Shown: one piece after another, positions 6,529 to 15,798 of the stretch
How the letters are laid out: every line of letters starts with the position of its first letter
Numbering within the stretch: the stretch's first letter is position 1
Assembly: GCA_039933635.1 (NCBI GenBank)
Contig: JBDTNQ010000008.1
Coordinates: 7,310 to 71,309 of the forward strand
Length of the DNA: 64,000 bases
Direction of reading: 5' to 3'
Source of the DNA: JBDTNQ01 sp039933635
GTDB lineage: Bacteria > Acidobacteriota > Vicinamibacteria > Vicinamibacterales > SCN-69-37
The notes under the pieces: model-generated
Told to the model about the DNA's origin: nothing
The model's input: only the letters and a program-made list of their open reading frames with translations
The model's database searches: none
Made by a program: the position numbers and the translations under genes

Positions 6529-9003
6529 TCAGAAGCGGTACCTGAGCCCAAAGGATGGCAGCCGTGGAAGGCCACTGTCGGTCTTGTAGCCGATCTGCGG
6601 CCGATCGCTCGCGGGATCGAAGTCGAGTTGCGGCTGTAGGTTGACGTAGTTCTTCCGGTTGAGGGCGTTCAGGATCTCGACGTAGATCTGCCAGCGACCG
6701 GCCGGGTTCTTCGGTTTGAACGTGATGCGCAGGTCCAGGCGCGTGTACATTGGCAGGCGCGTCCGCGAGAGATTTGACACGCCGCCGAAGTCGACGGTCC
6801 ACACCAGGAGCCCACGGGCATCGACTTGGGGAATCAGACGGCCTGACCCGTCAGGGGCCTCCATCGAAGCGACGCGCACGCCGACGGGCACTGTGGCCGG
6901 AAAGCCGGATGCCACCCGCAGTGTCGAGCCCACGTCGAGGCGTTGACTCAGACGCAGGGTGGAGACAAGGCTGAGCGAGTGGCGGCGGTCGTAGTCGAAG
7001 GGCCGTCGGATGCCGTAGGCGTCAAGCGTCGCCTGGCCCCACGTGTAGGACGCCCATCCAGAGAGACGGTCGGCGGCGGCGCGCTGCCGCTTCTCGAGAT
7101 AGACGTCGAAACCATACGCGTTGCCCGAGCCGTCGTTACTGGGTCCGCTCGTGATCTGCGGAGACGTCGGGATGCTCGTCGCCAGCGCGGCGGGGAAGTC
7201 GTACTCCGCCACGCGAGCAGCCGTTTCCTCCGGTGTTTCCAGTCGTCCGATGATCAGCCGGTCGAACGTCTTGTAGTAGGCCTCGACCCGCGCGGTGATG
7301 GCCGGACTGACGTCGTGTTCGAACGTGCCGATCACGTGCGTGGAACGTTCGCTCGAGAGCTGTTTCGCCGTGTCGGCGCTGAGGTCGACGAAGTAATCGG
7401 ACTGAAGGAGCTTCTCGTATCCCGGGCTCTGCGTGAAGAGCCCCGCGGATCCCTTCACGCGGTTTCCCCGCCCGAGCTCGACCGTCGCGGAGAGCCGGGG
7501 CGAGAAAACCACCTCTCCATTGAAGCCGCTCCGATCGATGCGCAGTCCCGGTTCCATTCTCACGCGAGGACCAAGGGTGAGCCGATCCACCAGCCATGCC
7601 GATGCACGTGTGGTGTCGCGGCTCGAGGCGAGGAGCGACGGCAACCCCGTGCCGCCAATCACGGCGGAGCCATTGGCCACGGAGCCATTGCGATCGCCGC
7701 TGATCGTCCAGTCCCAGGTCGTCCTCAAGGCGTGCAGGTCGAACCCCGCGCTCACCGTCTGTCGGCGGCCGACCTGCGCATCGATCTGCTGCCGAAAGGA
7801 CAGGTCGCGTACGGTCAATCCGCGGTTGAACACGATGGCCGATACCTGCTCGGCGTCCCGTTCGGGCGAGTTCGAGCGCCGCGCGCCATCGCGTACCGAG
7901 CCATCAACGGCGAGGTCATCGCCATAGTCGTACCACGCCAGGATGGAACGAGCGGTCACCTGCCGCGAGAGCACGCCGCTGTAGCTCAGCGACACGAGGT
8001 CGTTCTTGGACGTGTCGCCGACGGCAATGGAGTCGCCGCTGTCCGTGAACGTGGCGTCTGTCTTCTCGCGACTCCGCAGCGCAAAAAGGCTGAACACGTG
8101 ACCAGGTTTCGCGTGCCAGTCGCCTCTCGCCTGCAGGTCCCCGAACGAGGGCAGGTCGTTGCCGGTGATCTTGTCCGCCACGAGATCGTAGTACGTGCGG
8201 CGTCCCGTGAAGAGCCAGGAGCCTCGGGCTTGCCCCGGCAGCTTGCCCTCCAGCACGACGTTCGCGTCGGTCAGCGACATGGCAGCCGATCCGGTCAGTC
8301 GCTCGCTGGAGGTGCCCGAGCGATTCTCGACGACGAGGATCGACGAGAGGCGATCGCCGTACTCGGCGCCGAAGCCTCCCGCGGTCAGCTCGAATCGCCT
8401 GACCGTTTCGGGATTGAACGCCGACGTCAGGCCGAAGAGGCGATAGGGGTTGTGAATTTCCACCCCGTCCATGACGGTGAGGTTCTGATCGGGCCCACCG
8501 CCACGAACCGCCAGCCGGCTACCGAAGTCGTCCGTGGCGCTCACCCCCGGCAGTGTCTGAAGGGCCTTGAAGATGTTGTCGCCCGCACCGGCCACTCGCA
8601 GGACGGAGGAGGGTTGAAGCGCGACGACTGACTGGGGGGCCGACACCGCGGTGTCGGAGATGTCGATGGACTCCTGCACCGACGTCTTTGCCAGCGACAG
8701 CTCCACCGGTCCCATGCCGGGCGTGATCGTGAGATCGATCGGCTGATCGATGAAGCTCGGGGACGACACGACGACGCGGAGCGGTCCGGGCCGGGCGGTC
8801 AGGGTGAATCGGCCGTCCGCGTCGGCGGTGGCCTTGGTGATCCCTGCGGTCACGACAGCCCCGGGCAGCGGACGACCGTCCGTCTTCGCGAGGACGCGGC
8901 CGGTCACAGTCACCAGCTCCTGGACCGGCGTAGCGAACGCGGGCGCTCCGCCGAAGGCGACGAACAAGCAAGTCAATAAGGTCGATAGTGCCGTACGCGT
9001 CAC
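6529..9003 (-). CDS. TonB-dependent receptor with carboxypeptidase-regulatory-like domain
   Basis: An 824-residue outer membrane receptor that would import a substrate with TonB-ExbBD energy. After a signal peptide (residues 1-24, ending APAFA) comes a CarboxypepD_reg-like beta-sandwich (GRVLAKTDGRPLPGAVV), then a plug domain with RGGGPDQNLTVMDGVEI and FGAEYGDRLSSILVV, then a long beta-barrel ending in LRYRF, with a terminal aromatic residue as expected for outer membrane insertion. I chose the GTG at 9003 because it starts the signal peptide and has GGAGAG ten bases upstream; the open frame runs much further 5' but only as shadow of the opposite gene. This architecture is common in Acidobacteriota. 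The substrate is unknown. Confidence 0.9.
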   Translation of the reverse strand: MTRTALSTLLTCLFVAFGGAPAFATPVQELVTVTGRVLAKTDGRPLPGAVVTAGITKATADADGRFTLTARPGPLRVVVSSPSFIDQPIDLTITPGMGPVELSLAKTSVQESIDISDTAVSAPQSVVALQPSSVLRVAGAGDNIFKALQTLPGVSATDDFGSRLAVRGGGPDQNLTVMDGVEIHNPYRLFGLTSAFNPETVRRFELTAGGFGAEYGDRLSSILVVENRSGTSSERLTGSAAMSLTDANVVLEGKLPGQARGSWLFTGRRTYYDLVADKITGNDLPSFGDLQARGDWHAKPGHVFSLFALRSREKTDATFTDSGDSIAVGDTSKNDLVSLSYSGVLSRQVTARSILAWYDYGDDLAVDGSVRDGARRSNSPERDAEQVSAIVFNRGLTVRDLSFRQQIDAQVGRRQTVSAGFDLHALRTTWDWTISGDRNGSVANGSAVIGGTGLPSLLASSRDTTRASAWLVDRLTLGPRVRMEPGLRIDRSGFNGEVVFSPRLSATVELGRGNRVKGSAGLFTQSPGYEKLLQSDYFVDLSADTAKQLSSERSTHVIGTFEHDVSPAITARVEAYYKTFDRLIIGRLETPEETAARVAEYDFPAALATSIPTSPQITSGPSNDGSGNAYGFDVYLEKRQRAAADRLSGWASYTWGQATLDAYGIRRPFDYDRRHSLSLVSTLRLSQRLDVGSTLRVASGFPATVPVGVRVASMEAPDGSGRLIPQVDARGLLVWTVDFGGVSNLSRTRLPMYTRLDLRITFKPKNPAGRWQIYVEILNALNRKNYVNLQPQLDFDPASDRPQIGYKTDSGLPRLPSFGLRYRF

Positions 9004-9090
9004 GTGGGGGTGTCTCTCCGTGGACCGGCGGTAGACTACGAGCGGTCCCATCGCCAATGATACGGACGGCCATGCCATTCGGTTTGATCG

Positions 9091-9993
9091 ATGATCTTCT
9101 TCTCTGATCGGTTCGCCGAGCACACAACGCCGCCCGGCCATCCGGAGTGCCCCGAGCGCGCCGGGGTGTTCGCCGCCGTGGCCTCGAACGCGGGGCGTCC
9201 GGTGACCGAGCCAGAAGCGGCCACGCGCGACGACCTTGCCAGGATCCACACGCTTGCCCACATCGAAACGATCGCGGCGACGGCCGGGCGGTCGGTCATG
9301 TTGGATCCGGACACCTTCACGAGCCCGGAGTCGTATGACGTCGCCCTGCTCGCGGCCGGAGCGGCCGTTGGTGCGGCGCGGCACGCGTGGCGGGAGCGGA
9401 CGGGCAGCGTCGCGCTCGTGCGTCCCCCAGGGCACCACGCGGAGCCTCAGCGGGCAATGGGATTCTGTCTGTTCAACAATATCGCGATAGCCGCCGCGGC
9501 CCTGCGCGCCGACGGCGCCTCGCGCGTGGCCATCGTGGACATCGACGTGCACCATGGCAACGGCACGCAGGCGGCCTTCTACGCCGATCCGGCCGTGTTC
9601 TATGTCTCCACCCATCAGTTCCCGTTCTATCCCGGCACCGGCGCGGCCGATGAAACCGGAGTGGGGGACGGAGAAGGCTTTACGCTGAATATCCCGCTTG
9701 CGGCTGGCGCCACCGACGAGGTCTATCTCCGCGCGTATGAGGGCCAGGTGATTCCCGCCCTCGAGCGGTACAGGCCTGACGTGCTGCTCGTTTCCGCCGG
9801 ATTCGACGCGCACGCTCGGGATCCGCTGGCCAGCATGCGGGTCTCGACCGAGGGGTACCGGCAAATCGTCGAGATGCTTGCCCACGGCGCGGGTCAGTGG
9901 TGCGGGGGCCGAAGCGCCTGGGTCACCGAAGGCGGCTATCACCTCGGCGCGCTCGAGGAGTGCTTGGCCGACATGATCGGCGTGGTAACTTAG
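9091..9993 (+). CDS. Histone deacetylase family (HDAC/AcuC-like) hydrolase
   Basis: A 300-residue zinc-dependent deacetylase of the arginase-deacetylase superfamily; bacterial members remove acetyl groups from lysine, polyamines or small amides. Conserved parts are all present: HPECPER near residue 17, PPGHHAEP with the catalytic His pair, DIDVHHGNGTQ with metal ligands, and SAGFDAHARDPL. Length is right for the single-domain class II-like group. It is transcribed divergently from the TonB-dependent receptor across an 87-base gap. Its substrate cannot be deduced; acetoin-utilisation genes are not nearby. Confidence 0.9.
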   Translation: MIFFSDRFAEHTTPPGHPECPERAGVFAAVASNAGRPVTEPEAATRDDLARIHTLAHIETIAATAGRSVMLDPDTFTSPESYDVALLAAGAAVGAARHAWRERTGSVALVRPPGHHAEPQRAMGFCLFNNIAIAAAALRADGASRVAIVDIDVHHGNGTQAAFYADPAVFYVSTHQFPFYPGTGAADETGVGDGEGFTLNIPLAAGATDEVYLRAYEGQVIPALERYRPDVLLVSAGFDAHARDPLASMRVSTEGYRQIVEMLAHGAGQWCGGRSAWVTEGGYHLGALEECLADMIGVVT

Positions 9994-10003
9994 ACGAACG
10001 TAG

Positions 10004-10078
10004 GGCTCGAGGCTTCAGGCTCAGGGCCGCGCCCTGATCTGGCCGTGAGTCCGAAGCCTTGAGCCCGAGCCCTTCTCC
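10004..10078 (+). repeat. Family A heptamer repeat arranged as an inverted pair
   Basis: Left of the leuS start are GGCTCGA/GGCTTCA/GGCTCAG units, and about 25 bases further their complement (CCGAAGC, CTTGAGC, CCGAGCC). The two arms could form an imperfect stem of about 20 bases between the deacetylase gene and leuS. The units match the family seen at 5121-5205. Confidence 0.65.
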
Positions 10079-10080
10079 CC

Positions 10081-12636
10081 GTGTCTGACTACCATCCTCA
10101 GGAAATCGAGCAGAAGTGGCAGCGCCGCTGGCAGGAGTCGCGCGCGTTCGAGGTCGAGGTCGATGCCTCGAAGCCAAAGTTCTACTGCCTCGAGATGTTC
10201 GCCTATCCGTCCGGTCACGCGCATGTCGGGCACGTCCGCAACTACATGATTGGCGACATCATGGCGCGCACCATGCGGATGCGCGGCTTCAACGTACTGC
10301 ACCCGTTCGGATGGGATGCGTTCGGCCTCCCGGCCGAGAATGCCGCCATCAAGAACCGCACGCACCCGGAGAAGTGGACGCTCGACAACATCGCGCACAT
10401 GAAGGGCCAGTTGCAGCGCCTGGGCATCAGCTATGCCTGGGAGCGCGAGATCGCCACGTGCCTGCCGGAGTACTACCGCTGGAATCAATGGTTGTTCACG
10501 CGGATGTTCGACAGGGGCCTCGCGTATCGCCGCCGGTCTACCGTCAACTGGTGCGAGACCGACCAGACGGTGCTGGCGAACGAGCAGGTGGTCGACGGTG
10601 TCTGCTGGCGTTGCGGGACGCCGGTGACCACGCGCAACCTCGAGCAGTGGTTTCTGCGGATCACGGCCTATGCAGATGAGCTGCTGCACGCCCTCGGCGA
10701 TCTGAAGGAGTGGCCTGAGAAAGTCCTCACGATGCAGCGGAACTGGATCGGGCGGTCTGAAGGCGCCCGGGTCAAGTTTCCGATTGCGAACGGCACCACG
10801 GCGACGAGCGACGTGATCGAGGTGTTCACGACGCGTATCGACACGATCTACGGCGCCAACTTCGTGCTGCTGGCGCCCGAGCATCCGCTCGTCGAACGGT
10901 TTGCGGCCGAGTCACCGGACCCCGCGGCGTTCCTCGCGCGTGTAGCAGGCTTCCGCTCGCAGGACCGCACGGCGAGGCTCACCGGCGAGATCGAGAAGGA
11001 AGGCTTCGACACCGGACGCCGCGTGATCAATCCGTTCACGCACGCGCCCGTTCCCGTGTGGATTGCGAACTTCGTGCTGGGCGATTACGGGACGGGCGCC
11101 GTGATGGCGGTCCCGGCGCACGACGAGCGTGACTTCGAGTTCGCGCGCAAGTACGGACTCCCCGTTACCGTCGTCGTCCAACCCGACGGTCAGACGCTCG
11201 AGGGCGAGACGTTGGCCGCGGCCTTCGATGGCGATGGCACTCTGGTGAATTCAGGATCCTTCGCCGGGCTGCGTGTCGCGGATGCGCGACGGACGATGAC
11301 GGCCGAGGCCGCGACGCATGGCATCGGCGAGGGCACGGTGCAGTACCGGATCAAGGACTGGGGCGTCTCACGCCAACGCTACTGGGGCACGCCGATTCCG
11401 ATCATCCAATGCCCGGACTGTGGCCTCGTGCCGGTGCCCGACAAAGACCTGCCCGTGCGGCTGCCGCACATCACGGAGTTCACCGGCCGCGGCGATTCGC
11501 CGCTCGCGCAGGTCCCCGAGTTCGTCAACGCGCCCTGTCCCCGCTGCGGCAAGCCGGGCCGACGCGAGACGGACACGATGGACACGTTCGTGGATTCGTC
11601 GTGGTATTTCTACCGCTTCTGCGATCCGACGAACGAGTCGCTGCCGTTCGATCCGGCCGCCGTCAAGTATTGGGGGCCCGTCGATTTCTACAGCGGCGGC
11701 GTCGAGCACGCGATCCTGCATCTGATCTACTCGCGCTTCTTCAGCCGTGTGTTCCGTGACGTCGGACTGGTCGACATCGACGAGCCGTTCACGCGTCTGT
11801 TGACGCAGGGCATGGTGCTGCGCCACGGCGCGGTCATGTCGAAGTCCAAGGGCAACGTCGTCGATCCAGACGACATGATCGCGAAGTTCGGCGCCGACGC
11901 GTTGCGCCTCTACGTGATGTTCGTCGCGCCGCCAGAGAAGGAAGTCGAGTGGACCGACTCCGGCCTCGAGGGGTCGTTCCGGTTTCTCTGCCGCATCTGG
12001 CGCATCGCGGACTACCTGATTCCGGCGCTGAGCGGTGCGAGTTCGCCCGCCGGCATGTTGCTCGACGATGACGAGCGTGCGCTGCGTCGACGGACGCACA
12101 GGACGATCACACGTGTGACGGGGGACATCGATCCGCGCATGCACCTGAACACGGCGGTGTCCGCGCTGATGGAGCACGTGAACGAAATCTACGCGTTTTG
12201 CCAGAAGTCGAACCCCGGGTTGCGCGTCGACGAAGAGGGCGGCGCCCCAGGCTGGGTCGAAGATCGTGCGGAGACGGCGGCAGTCCTGCGCGAAGCCCTG
12301 GACGCCCTCGTGTTGCTCATCTCGCCGTTCACGCCGCATCTGGCTGAGGAACTCTGGGAGCGCTTGGGGCACGACGATGGCGTGGTGGCCGCAGGATGGC
12401 CGGCGTTCGATCCGGCGGCGGCGGCCGAGGAATCGATCGAGATCCCCGTGCAGGTCAACGGCAAGCTGCGGGGCCGTGTCACTGTCCCGGCCGGGTCGAG
12501 CGAGGACGAGATTCGCGCCGCGGCATTCAGCGCGTCGTCCGTCGCGCCGTACCTCGCGGACATGGAGATCGCCAAAGTGGTCGTGCCCAACGGCCGGCTC
12601 GTCAGCATCGTTGTGCGTCCGAAGAAACAACCATGA
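10081..12636 (+). CDS. leuS: Leucyl-tRNA synthetase
   Basis: A class I aminoacyl-tRNA synthetase of 851 residues, charging tRNA-Leu. It has the HIGH-type motif in YPSGHAHVGHVRNY near residue 40, the CP1 editing domain (TTRIDTIYGANF, GTGAVMAVPAHDERD), a zinc-type insertion with CPDC and CPRCGKPG, and the MSKSKGN motif near residue 584. The C-terminal anticodon-binding part ends with the usual VQVNGKLRG segment. It starts with GTG directly after the family A repeat, with no clear ribosome binding site. Its stop overlaps the start of lptE (ATGA), and holA follows, a conserved leuS-lptE-holA arrangement. Confidence 0.98.
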   Translation: MSDYHPQEIEQKWQRRWQESRAFEVEVDASKPKFYCLEMFAYPSGHAHVGHVRNYMIGDIMARTMRMRGFNVLHPFGWDAFGLPAENAAIKNRTHPEKWTLDNIAHMKGQLQRLGISYAWEREIATCLPEYYRWNQWLFTRMFDRGLAYRRRSTVNWCETDQTVLANEQVVDGVCWRCGTPVTTRNLEQWFLRITAYADELLHALGDLKEWPEKVLTMQRNWIGRSEGARVKFPIANGTTATSDVIEVFTTRIDTIYGANFVLLAPEHPLVERFAAESPDPAAFLARVAGFRSQDRTARLTGEIEKEGFDTGRRVINPFTHAPVPVWIANFVLGDYGTGAVMAVPAHDERDFEFARKYGLPVTVVVQPDGQTLEGETLAAAFDGDGTLVNSGSFAGLRVADARRTMTAEAATHGIGEGTVQYRIKDWGVSRQRYWGTPIPIIQCPDCGLVPVPDKDLPVRLPHITEFTGRGDSPLAQVPEFVNAPCPRCGKPGRRETDTMDTFVDSSWYFYRFCDPTNESLPFDPAAVKYWGPVDFYSGGVEHAILHLIYSRFFSRVFRDVGLVDIDEPFTRLLTQGMVLRHGAVMSKSKGNVVDPDDMIAKFGADALRLYVMFVAPPEKEVEWTDSGLEGSFRFLCRIWRIADYLIPALSGASSPAGMLLDDDERALRRRTHRTITRVTGDIDPRMHLNTAVSALMEHVNEIYAFCQKSNPGLRVDEEGGAPGWVEDRAETAAVLREALDALVLLISPFTPHLAEELWERLGHDDGVVAAGWPAFDPAAAAEESIEIPVQVNGKLRGRVTVPAGSSEDEIRAAAFSASSVAPYLADMEIAKVVVPNGRLVSIVVRPKKQP

Positions 12637-13166
12637 AACGTGTGCTGTTGCTGTTCGTGTGCGTGGTGGCGCTGGCGTCGGTCAGCTGCGGATACGCCCT
12701 GGCCGGTCGCGGCAACTCGCTGCCGTCGAGTATCGTGAAGGTCGGTATCCCGCCCTTCGTCAACCAGTCGACCACGCCGGACATCGATCGCGTGCTGACG
12801 ACGGCGGTCACGCAGGAGTGGCAGGGGAAAGGGAAGTATCGCGTGCAACCTGACGCCGCGGGCGCGGACGCGGTCCTCAAGGGGACGATTCTGAGCGTGG
12901 GGCTCGTCCCGCTGGCGTTCACCGCGAACCAGCAGGTCTCGAAGTACTCGATTGTCGTGACGGCTTCCATCGAATTCCGTGAGACGGCCACAGACAAAGT
13001 GCTGTGGGCGAATCCGTCGTTTCAAGCCCGCGACGATTACGACGTGGCCGGCGGCGTCACGGCGACGGACGTCAGCGCGATCTTCACGCAGAACCAGAAC
13101 GCCCTTGACCGCATCGCGAAGGCGTTCGCGCGCACGGTCGTCACGTCGATCTTCGAGGCGTTCTAG
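12633..13166 (+). CDS. lptE: LPS assembly lipoprotein LptE-like
   Basis: A 177-residue exported protein that would sit in the outer membrane and plug the LptD barrel during lipopolysaccharide export. The N-terminus is a lipoprotein signal with the acceptor C19 followed by GYAL, the usual start of mature LptE, then VKVGIPPFVNQSTTPD and a conserved region reminiscent of the family (VLTTAVTQEW). The start ATG overlaps the leuS stop by four bases, which fixes it. Gene order leuS-lptE-holA supports the call. Sequence divergence in LptE is high, so the name rests on motif and context together. Confidence 0.85.
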   Translation: MKRVLLLFVCVVALASVSCGYALAGRGNSLPSSIVKVGIPPFVNQSTTPDIDRVLTTAVTQEWQGKGKYRVQPDAAGADAVLKGTILSVGLVPLAFTANQQVSKYSIVVTASIEFRETATDKVLWANPSFQARDDYDVAGGVTATDVSAIFTQNQNALDRIAKAFARTVVTSIFEAF

Positions 13167-13172
13167 CGCCGG

Positions 13173-14195
13173 ATGGCCTCCCTCACCCTCGCGGCCCTCA
13201 AACAGCAGATCGCCGATCGGAAGCTGGCGCCGCTATACCTTTTCGTTGGCGAAGATGTGAAGCTGATGGATCGAATGGTGGACGGGCTCGAAGAGGTCAT
13301 CGACCCTGCGGATCGCCCGTTTGCCGTGGAACGTTTCTACGGCGGCGAAGCGGCTGCGTCGCCTGAGGCCATTGCGGATGCGGCCCGCATCATGCCGATG
13401 CTTGGCGATCGGCGCCTCGTGTTCGTGCTGCGCGCGGAGCGGCTGCTCAAGCCGAAACGCGCGTCGAAAGCGGCGCCCGTCGATGAGGACGCCGAAGAGG
13501 CCGAGGGCGATCAGGCCGTGGACGGCGGGCCGCTCGAGGACTACTTCGCGTCGCCCGTGCCGTCGACCACGATCGTGTTCGTGGCCACGGAGGTCGACAA
13601 GGCCCGGCGGCTGACGAAGCGCCTCCTCGAGGCGGCCAAAGTTGTCGACTTCGCCGGGCTTGGCGATGCGCGGAACCCGGGCAGTCGCGGAAACGCGACC
13701 GACTACGTCAAAGAGGAGTTGACGCGCGCGGGGCGTTCCATCGCACCCGATGCGGCGCGGATGATTGTGGAGCGTTCGGCCAACGACATCACCAAGATTC
13801 GTGCGGACGTCGAACGCCTGCTGCTCTTTGCCGGAGATCGGCGCACGCTGACGATTGACGATGTCAGGGAAGTCGTGTCGGTGCAGACGGGCGTCGATGA
13901 TGAGTGGGCGATCAACAACGCCCTCTCCGATGGCAACGCCTCGCGCGCGCTGATGGAGACGGGCAACCGTTTCGACCGGGGCGATTCGCCCCACGCCATC
14001 GTGGGGCAATTGCGGTGGTGGGTCGCCAACAAGCTGGCCGCGGCCGAGCCGGCCCGCGTGAAACCCGCACTCGACGCGCTGCTCCGCACCGACCTTGCGC
14101 TCAAGAGCTCGGGCGGTGACGAGCGGATCCTCGTGGAACGGCTTGTCGTGGAGTTGACGGGCCGGCCGCTACCCGCGCAACGAGGGCGCTGGTAA
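13173..14195 (+). CDS. holA: DNA polymerase III subunit delta
   Basis: The delta subunit of the clamp loader, which opens the beta sliding clamp during replication. The 340-residue protein has the family N-terminus (APLYLFVGEDVKLMD), the middle AAA+-like part with an acidic insertion (DEDAEEAEGDQ, about residue 107), and the typical later region ANDITKIRADVERLL and SPHAIVGQLRWW. It starts six bases after lptE and ends 26 bases before the convergent rpsT gene. Confidence 0.92.
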   Translation: MASLTLAALKQQIADRKLAPLYLFVGEDVKLMDRMVDGLEEVIDPADRPFAVERFYGGEAAASPEAIADAARIMPMLGDRRLVFVLRAERLLKPKRASKAAPVDEDAEEAEGDQAVDGGPLEDYFASPVPSTTIVFVATEVDKARRLTKRLLEAAKVVDFAGLGDARNPGSRGNATDYVKEELTRAGRSIAPDAARMIVERSANDITKIRADVERLLLFAGDRRTLTIDDVREVVSVQTGVDDEWAINNALSDGNASRALMETGNRFDRGDSPHAIVGQLRWWVANKLAAAEPARVKPALDALLRTDLALKSSGGDERILVERLVVELTGRPLPAQRGRW

Positions 14196-14221
14196 GACAC
14201 CCGCGGCCGTCGGCGGTTCGC

Positions 14222-14491
14222 CTACGCCGTTTTCGCCGTGAGGCGCTTCGCGATGCGGGACTTGTACCGGCCCGCGGCGTTGTCGTGGATGATGCCCTTG
14301 CCGGACATTTTGTCGATGAGCGAAAAGGTCTGGCTCAGGGCGGACTTGGCGCCGGCGGTGTCGCCTGTGTCAATCGCGCTGCGGATCGCTTTGAGCGCCG
14401 TGCGAAGCTTGGACCGGAGGGCCCGATTGTGCTCGGTGCGCTTGATCGTCTGGCGGTGAGCCTTCACCGCGGATGCATGTCGAGTGGCCAC
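14222..14491 (-). CDS. rpsT: 30S ribosomal protein S20
   Basis: An 89-residue basic S20 protein that binds 16S rRNA early in small-subunit assembly. It has the usual KRTEHNRALRSKLRTALK and the ending NAAGRYKSRIAKRL. Length is normal. A TATACT box lies about 65 bases upstream on the same strand. The gene converges with holA, again a common arrangement. Confidence 0.97.
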   Translation of the reverse strand: MATRHASAVKAHRQTIKRTEHNRALRSKLRTALKAIRSAIDTGDTAGAKSALSQTFSLIDKMSGKGIIHDNAAGRYKSRIAKRLTAKTA

Positions 14492-14645
14492 GCTCTATTC
14501 CTCACCTGCGGGCCCAGCCCGCTCGAATCAGCCCATTTCATGGGCGCAAACACTGAAGTATAGCACTAGGCGGGCTGCGGACCGCACGCGGCGGGCCGCA
14601 GCCCGCCTGGCGGCTGGCACGGGCGCCGGGGGCCGTCCGCGCCCC

Positions 14646-15032
14646 CTAGTCCTCGCCCTCTTTTGCCCTCCTGAGCCGCCGCCGCTCGTTCCGGTCCGGC
14701 GCCACGGGCGTCGTTAGACGCCTCGGCCGTGCGATGCGCAGCAGGTCGAGCATGACCTGTTCCTCTGGCGATGGAGGCGGCGTCGTGTCCTGGTAGAGGA
14801 GCTTGGCTTCCGCCTTCGGAATGTGTTTCTCGGTGGTCGACGACACGACCACCCGCTGGCGTCGGCCGAGCGGCCGCGTGATCTCGATCACGTCTCCGGC
14901 GCCAATCTCCCGGTGCGGCTTGGCGGAGTGGCCGTTGACGTCCACTTTTCCGCCTTTGATGGCTTTCTGGGCCTCTGAACGCGTCTTGAACAGGCACGCA
15001 ACGTCCAGCCAGATGTCGAGTCGGACAGGCAT
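14646..15032 (-). CDS. S4-domain RNA-binding protein (Hsp15-like)
   Basis: A 128-residue protein with an N-terminal S4 RNA-binding domain (RLDIWLDVACLFKTRSEA, GGKVDVNGHSAKPHREI) and a basic tail rich in arginine. It resembles Hsp15 (HslR), which binds stalled 50S subunits that carry nascent chains. I chose the ATG at 15032, because the open frame upstream of it codes for nothing like the family. A GTAAA stretch but no clear Shine-Dalgarno sequence precedes it. It is divergent from the beta-barrel gene at 15121. Confidence 0.85.
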   Translation of the reverse strand: MPVRLDIWLDVACLFKTRSEAQKAIKGGKVDVNGHSAKPHREIGAGDVIEITRPLGRRQRVVVSSTTEKHIPKAEAKLLYQDTTPPPSPEEQVMLDLLRIARPRRLTTPVAPDRNERRRLRRAKEGED

Positions 15033-15085
15033 CCCATTTACTGTAAGGCGAGACGGGACGCGTCCGCGTCGCCCGGCAGGAACAC

Positions 15086-15114
15086 TTGAGCCGAACCGCG
15101 TCGGCCCGTAGAGT
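15086..15114 (+). promoter_or_regulatory. Candidate sigma-70 promoter, leaderless type
   Basis: TTGAGC, a spacer of exactly 17 bases, and TAGAGT end only six bases before the ATG at 15121. Transcription would begin at or next to the start codon. Confidence 0.45.
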
Positions 15115-15120
15115 GGAAGC

Positions 15121-15723
15121 ATGCGATTTCCTCGGGCTGGCGCCGTTCGGACCCTGGTGCTGTTGTCGTTCGCGCTTTGGGCATCCCCAGCCGGGGCCCA
15201 GACGCTGACCTATGGTGCAAAGGGTGGCCTGGATCTGACGCGGGTGCACTTCGGATCCTCGTTCGCGCCGGACACCGGAACGTCCGCCGGAGTCGTCGGG
15301 GGCGGGTTCGTTGCAGCCATGTTGGCTCATCGTCTGGTCCTGCGCGGTGAAGTGCTGGTGGCGAACGAACGCGCCGTGTTCGACTCGGTCATCACCGATA
15401 CGATCCGAACGTTGGACGTGCCGATCCTGATTCGCTCTCGTGCGTGGTCCTTGAACGGACACGCGATCGACGTCAGCGGCGGCTTCGTGGCGCGCTGGGT
15501 GCTCGACGCCACTGAAACGGTTGGCGGCGAGTCGTCGTCGATCAAGGGCGGCATCGCCAAGTCCAACCAGGCAGTCGCAATCGGCGGCAGCATCGGGCTT
15601 CTTCGACACGTGACGGCCGACGTGCGCTATTTGCAGGGCCTCAAGGGTGTCTACAAGAAGATTGGTGGCGGGACCGAAGGAAGAACGCGGACGGTGCAAG
15701 TCACCCTGGAGTATCAGTTCTAG
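15121..15723 (+). CDS. Outer-membrane beta-barrel domain protein, function unknown
   Basis: A 200-residue exported protein. A clear signal peptide (residues 1-26, ending SPAGA) is followed by alternating hydrophobic and polar segments and glycine-rich turns typical of small PorT-like beta-barrels, with a final phenylalanine (TLEYQF) as outer-membrane insertion signal. No catalytic motif is visible. It has its own apparent promoter and is followed by a strong hairpin, so it looks like a single-gene unit. It converges on alaS. Confidence 0.75.
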   Translation: MRFPRAGAVRTLVLLSFALWASPAGAQTLTYGAKGGLDLTRVHFGSSFAPDTGTSAGVVGGGFVAAMLAHRLVLRGEVLVANERAVFDSVITDTIRTLDVPILIRSRAWSLNGHAIDVSGGFVARWVLDATETVGGESSSIKGGIAKSNQAVAIGGSIGLLRHVTADVRYLQGLKGVYKKIGGGTEGRTRTVQVTLEYQF

Positions 15724-15736
15724 GTGATTGGAGACT

Positions 15737-15798
15737 AAGAGACCGGGTCTTGCAGTTGTGACCAAGAGACCGGGTCTTGTAATTCAAGACCCGGTCTC
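15737..15798. terminator. Bidirectional hairpin terminator built from repeated AGACCGGGTCT units
   Basis: A 16-base unit (AAGAGACCGGGTCTTG) occurs at 15737-15752 and 15764-15779, and its inverse at 15785-15798. The second and third copies form a perfect 14-bp stem around the loop TAATT. The element sits between the convergent beta-barrel gene and alaS and can serve both. The tripled unit is unusual. Confidence 0.75.

Noticed and set aside
6943..8631. A 562-residue plus-strand frame opposite the TonB-dependent receptor.
   Set aside because: Shadow of a well-supported gene with arginine-rich, motif-free translation.
9004..9942. N-terminal extension of the TonB-dependent receptor up to 1137 residues.
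   Set aside because: It covers the complement of the deacetylase gene; the GTG at 9003 has a ribosome binding site and begins a signal peptide.
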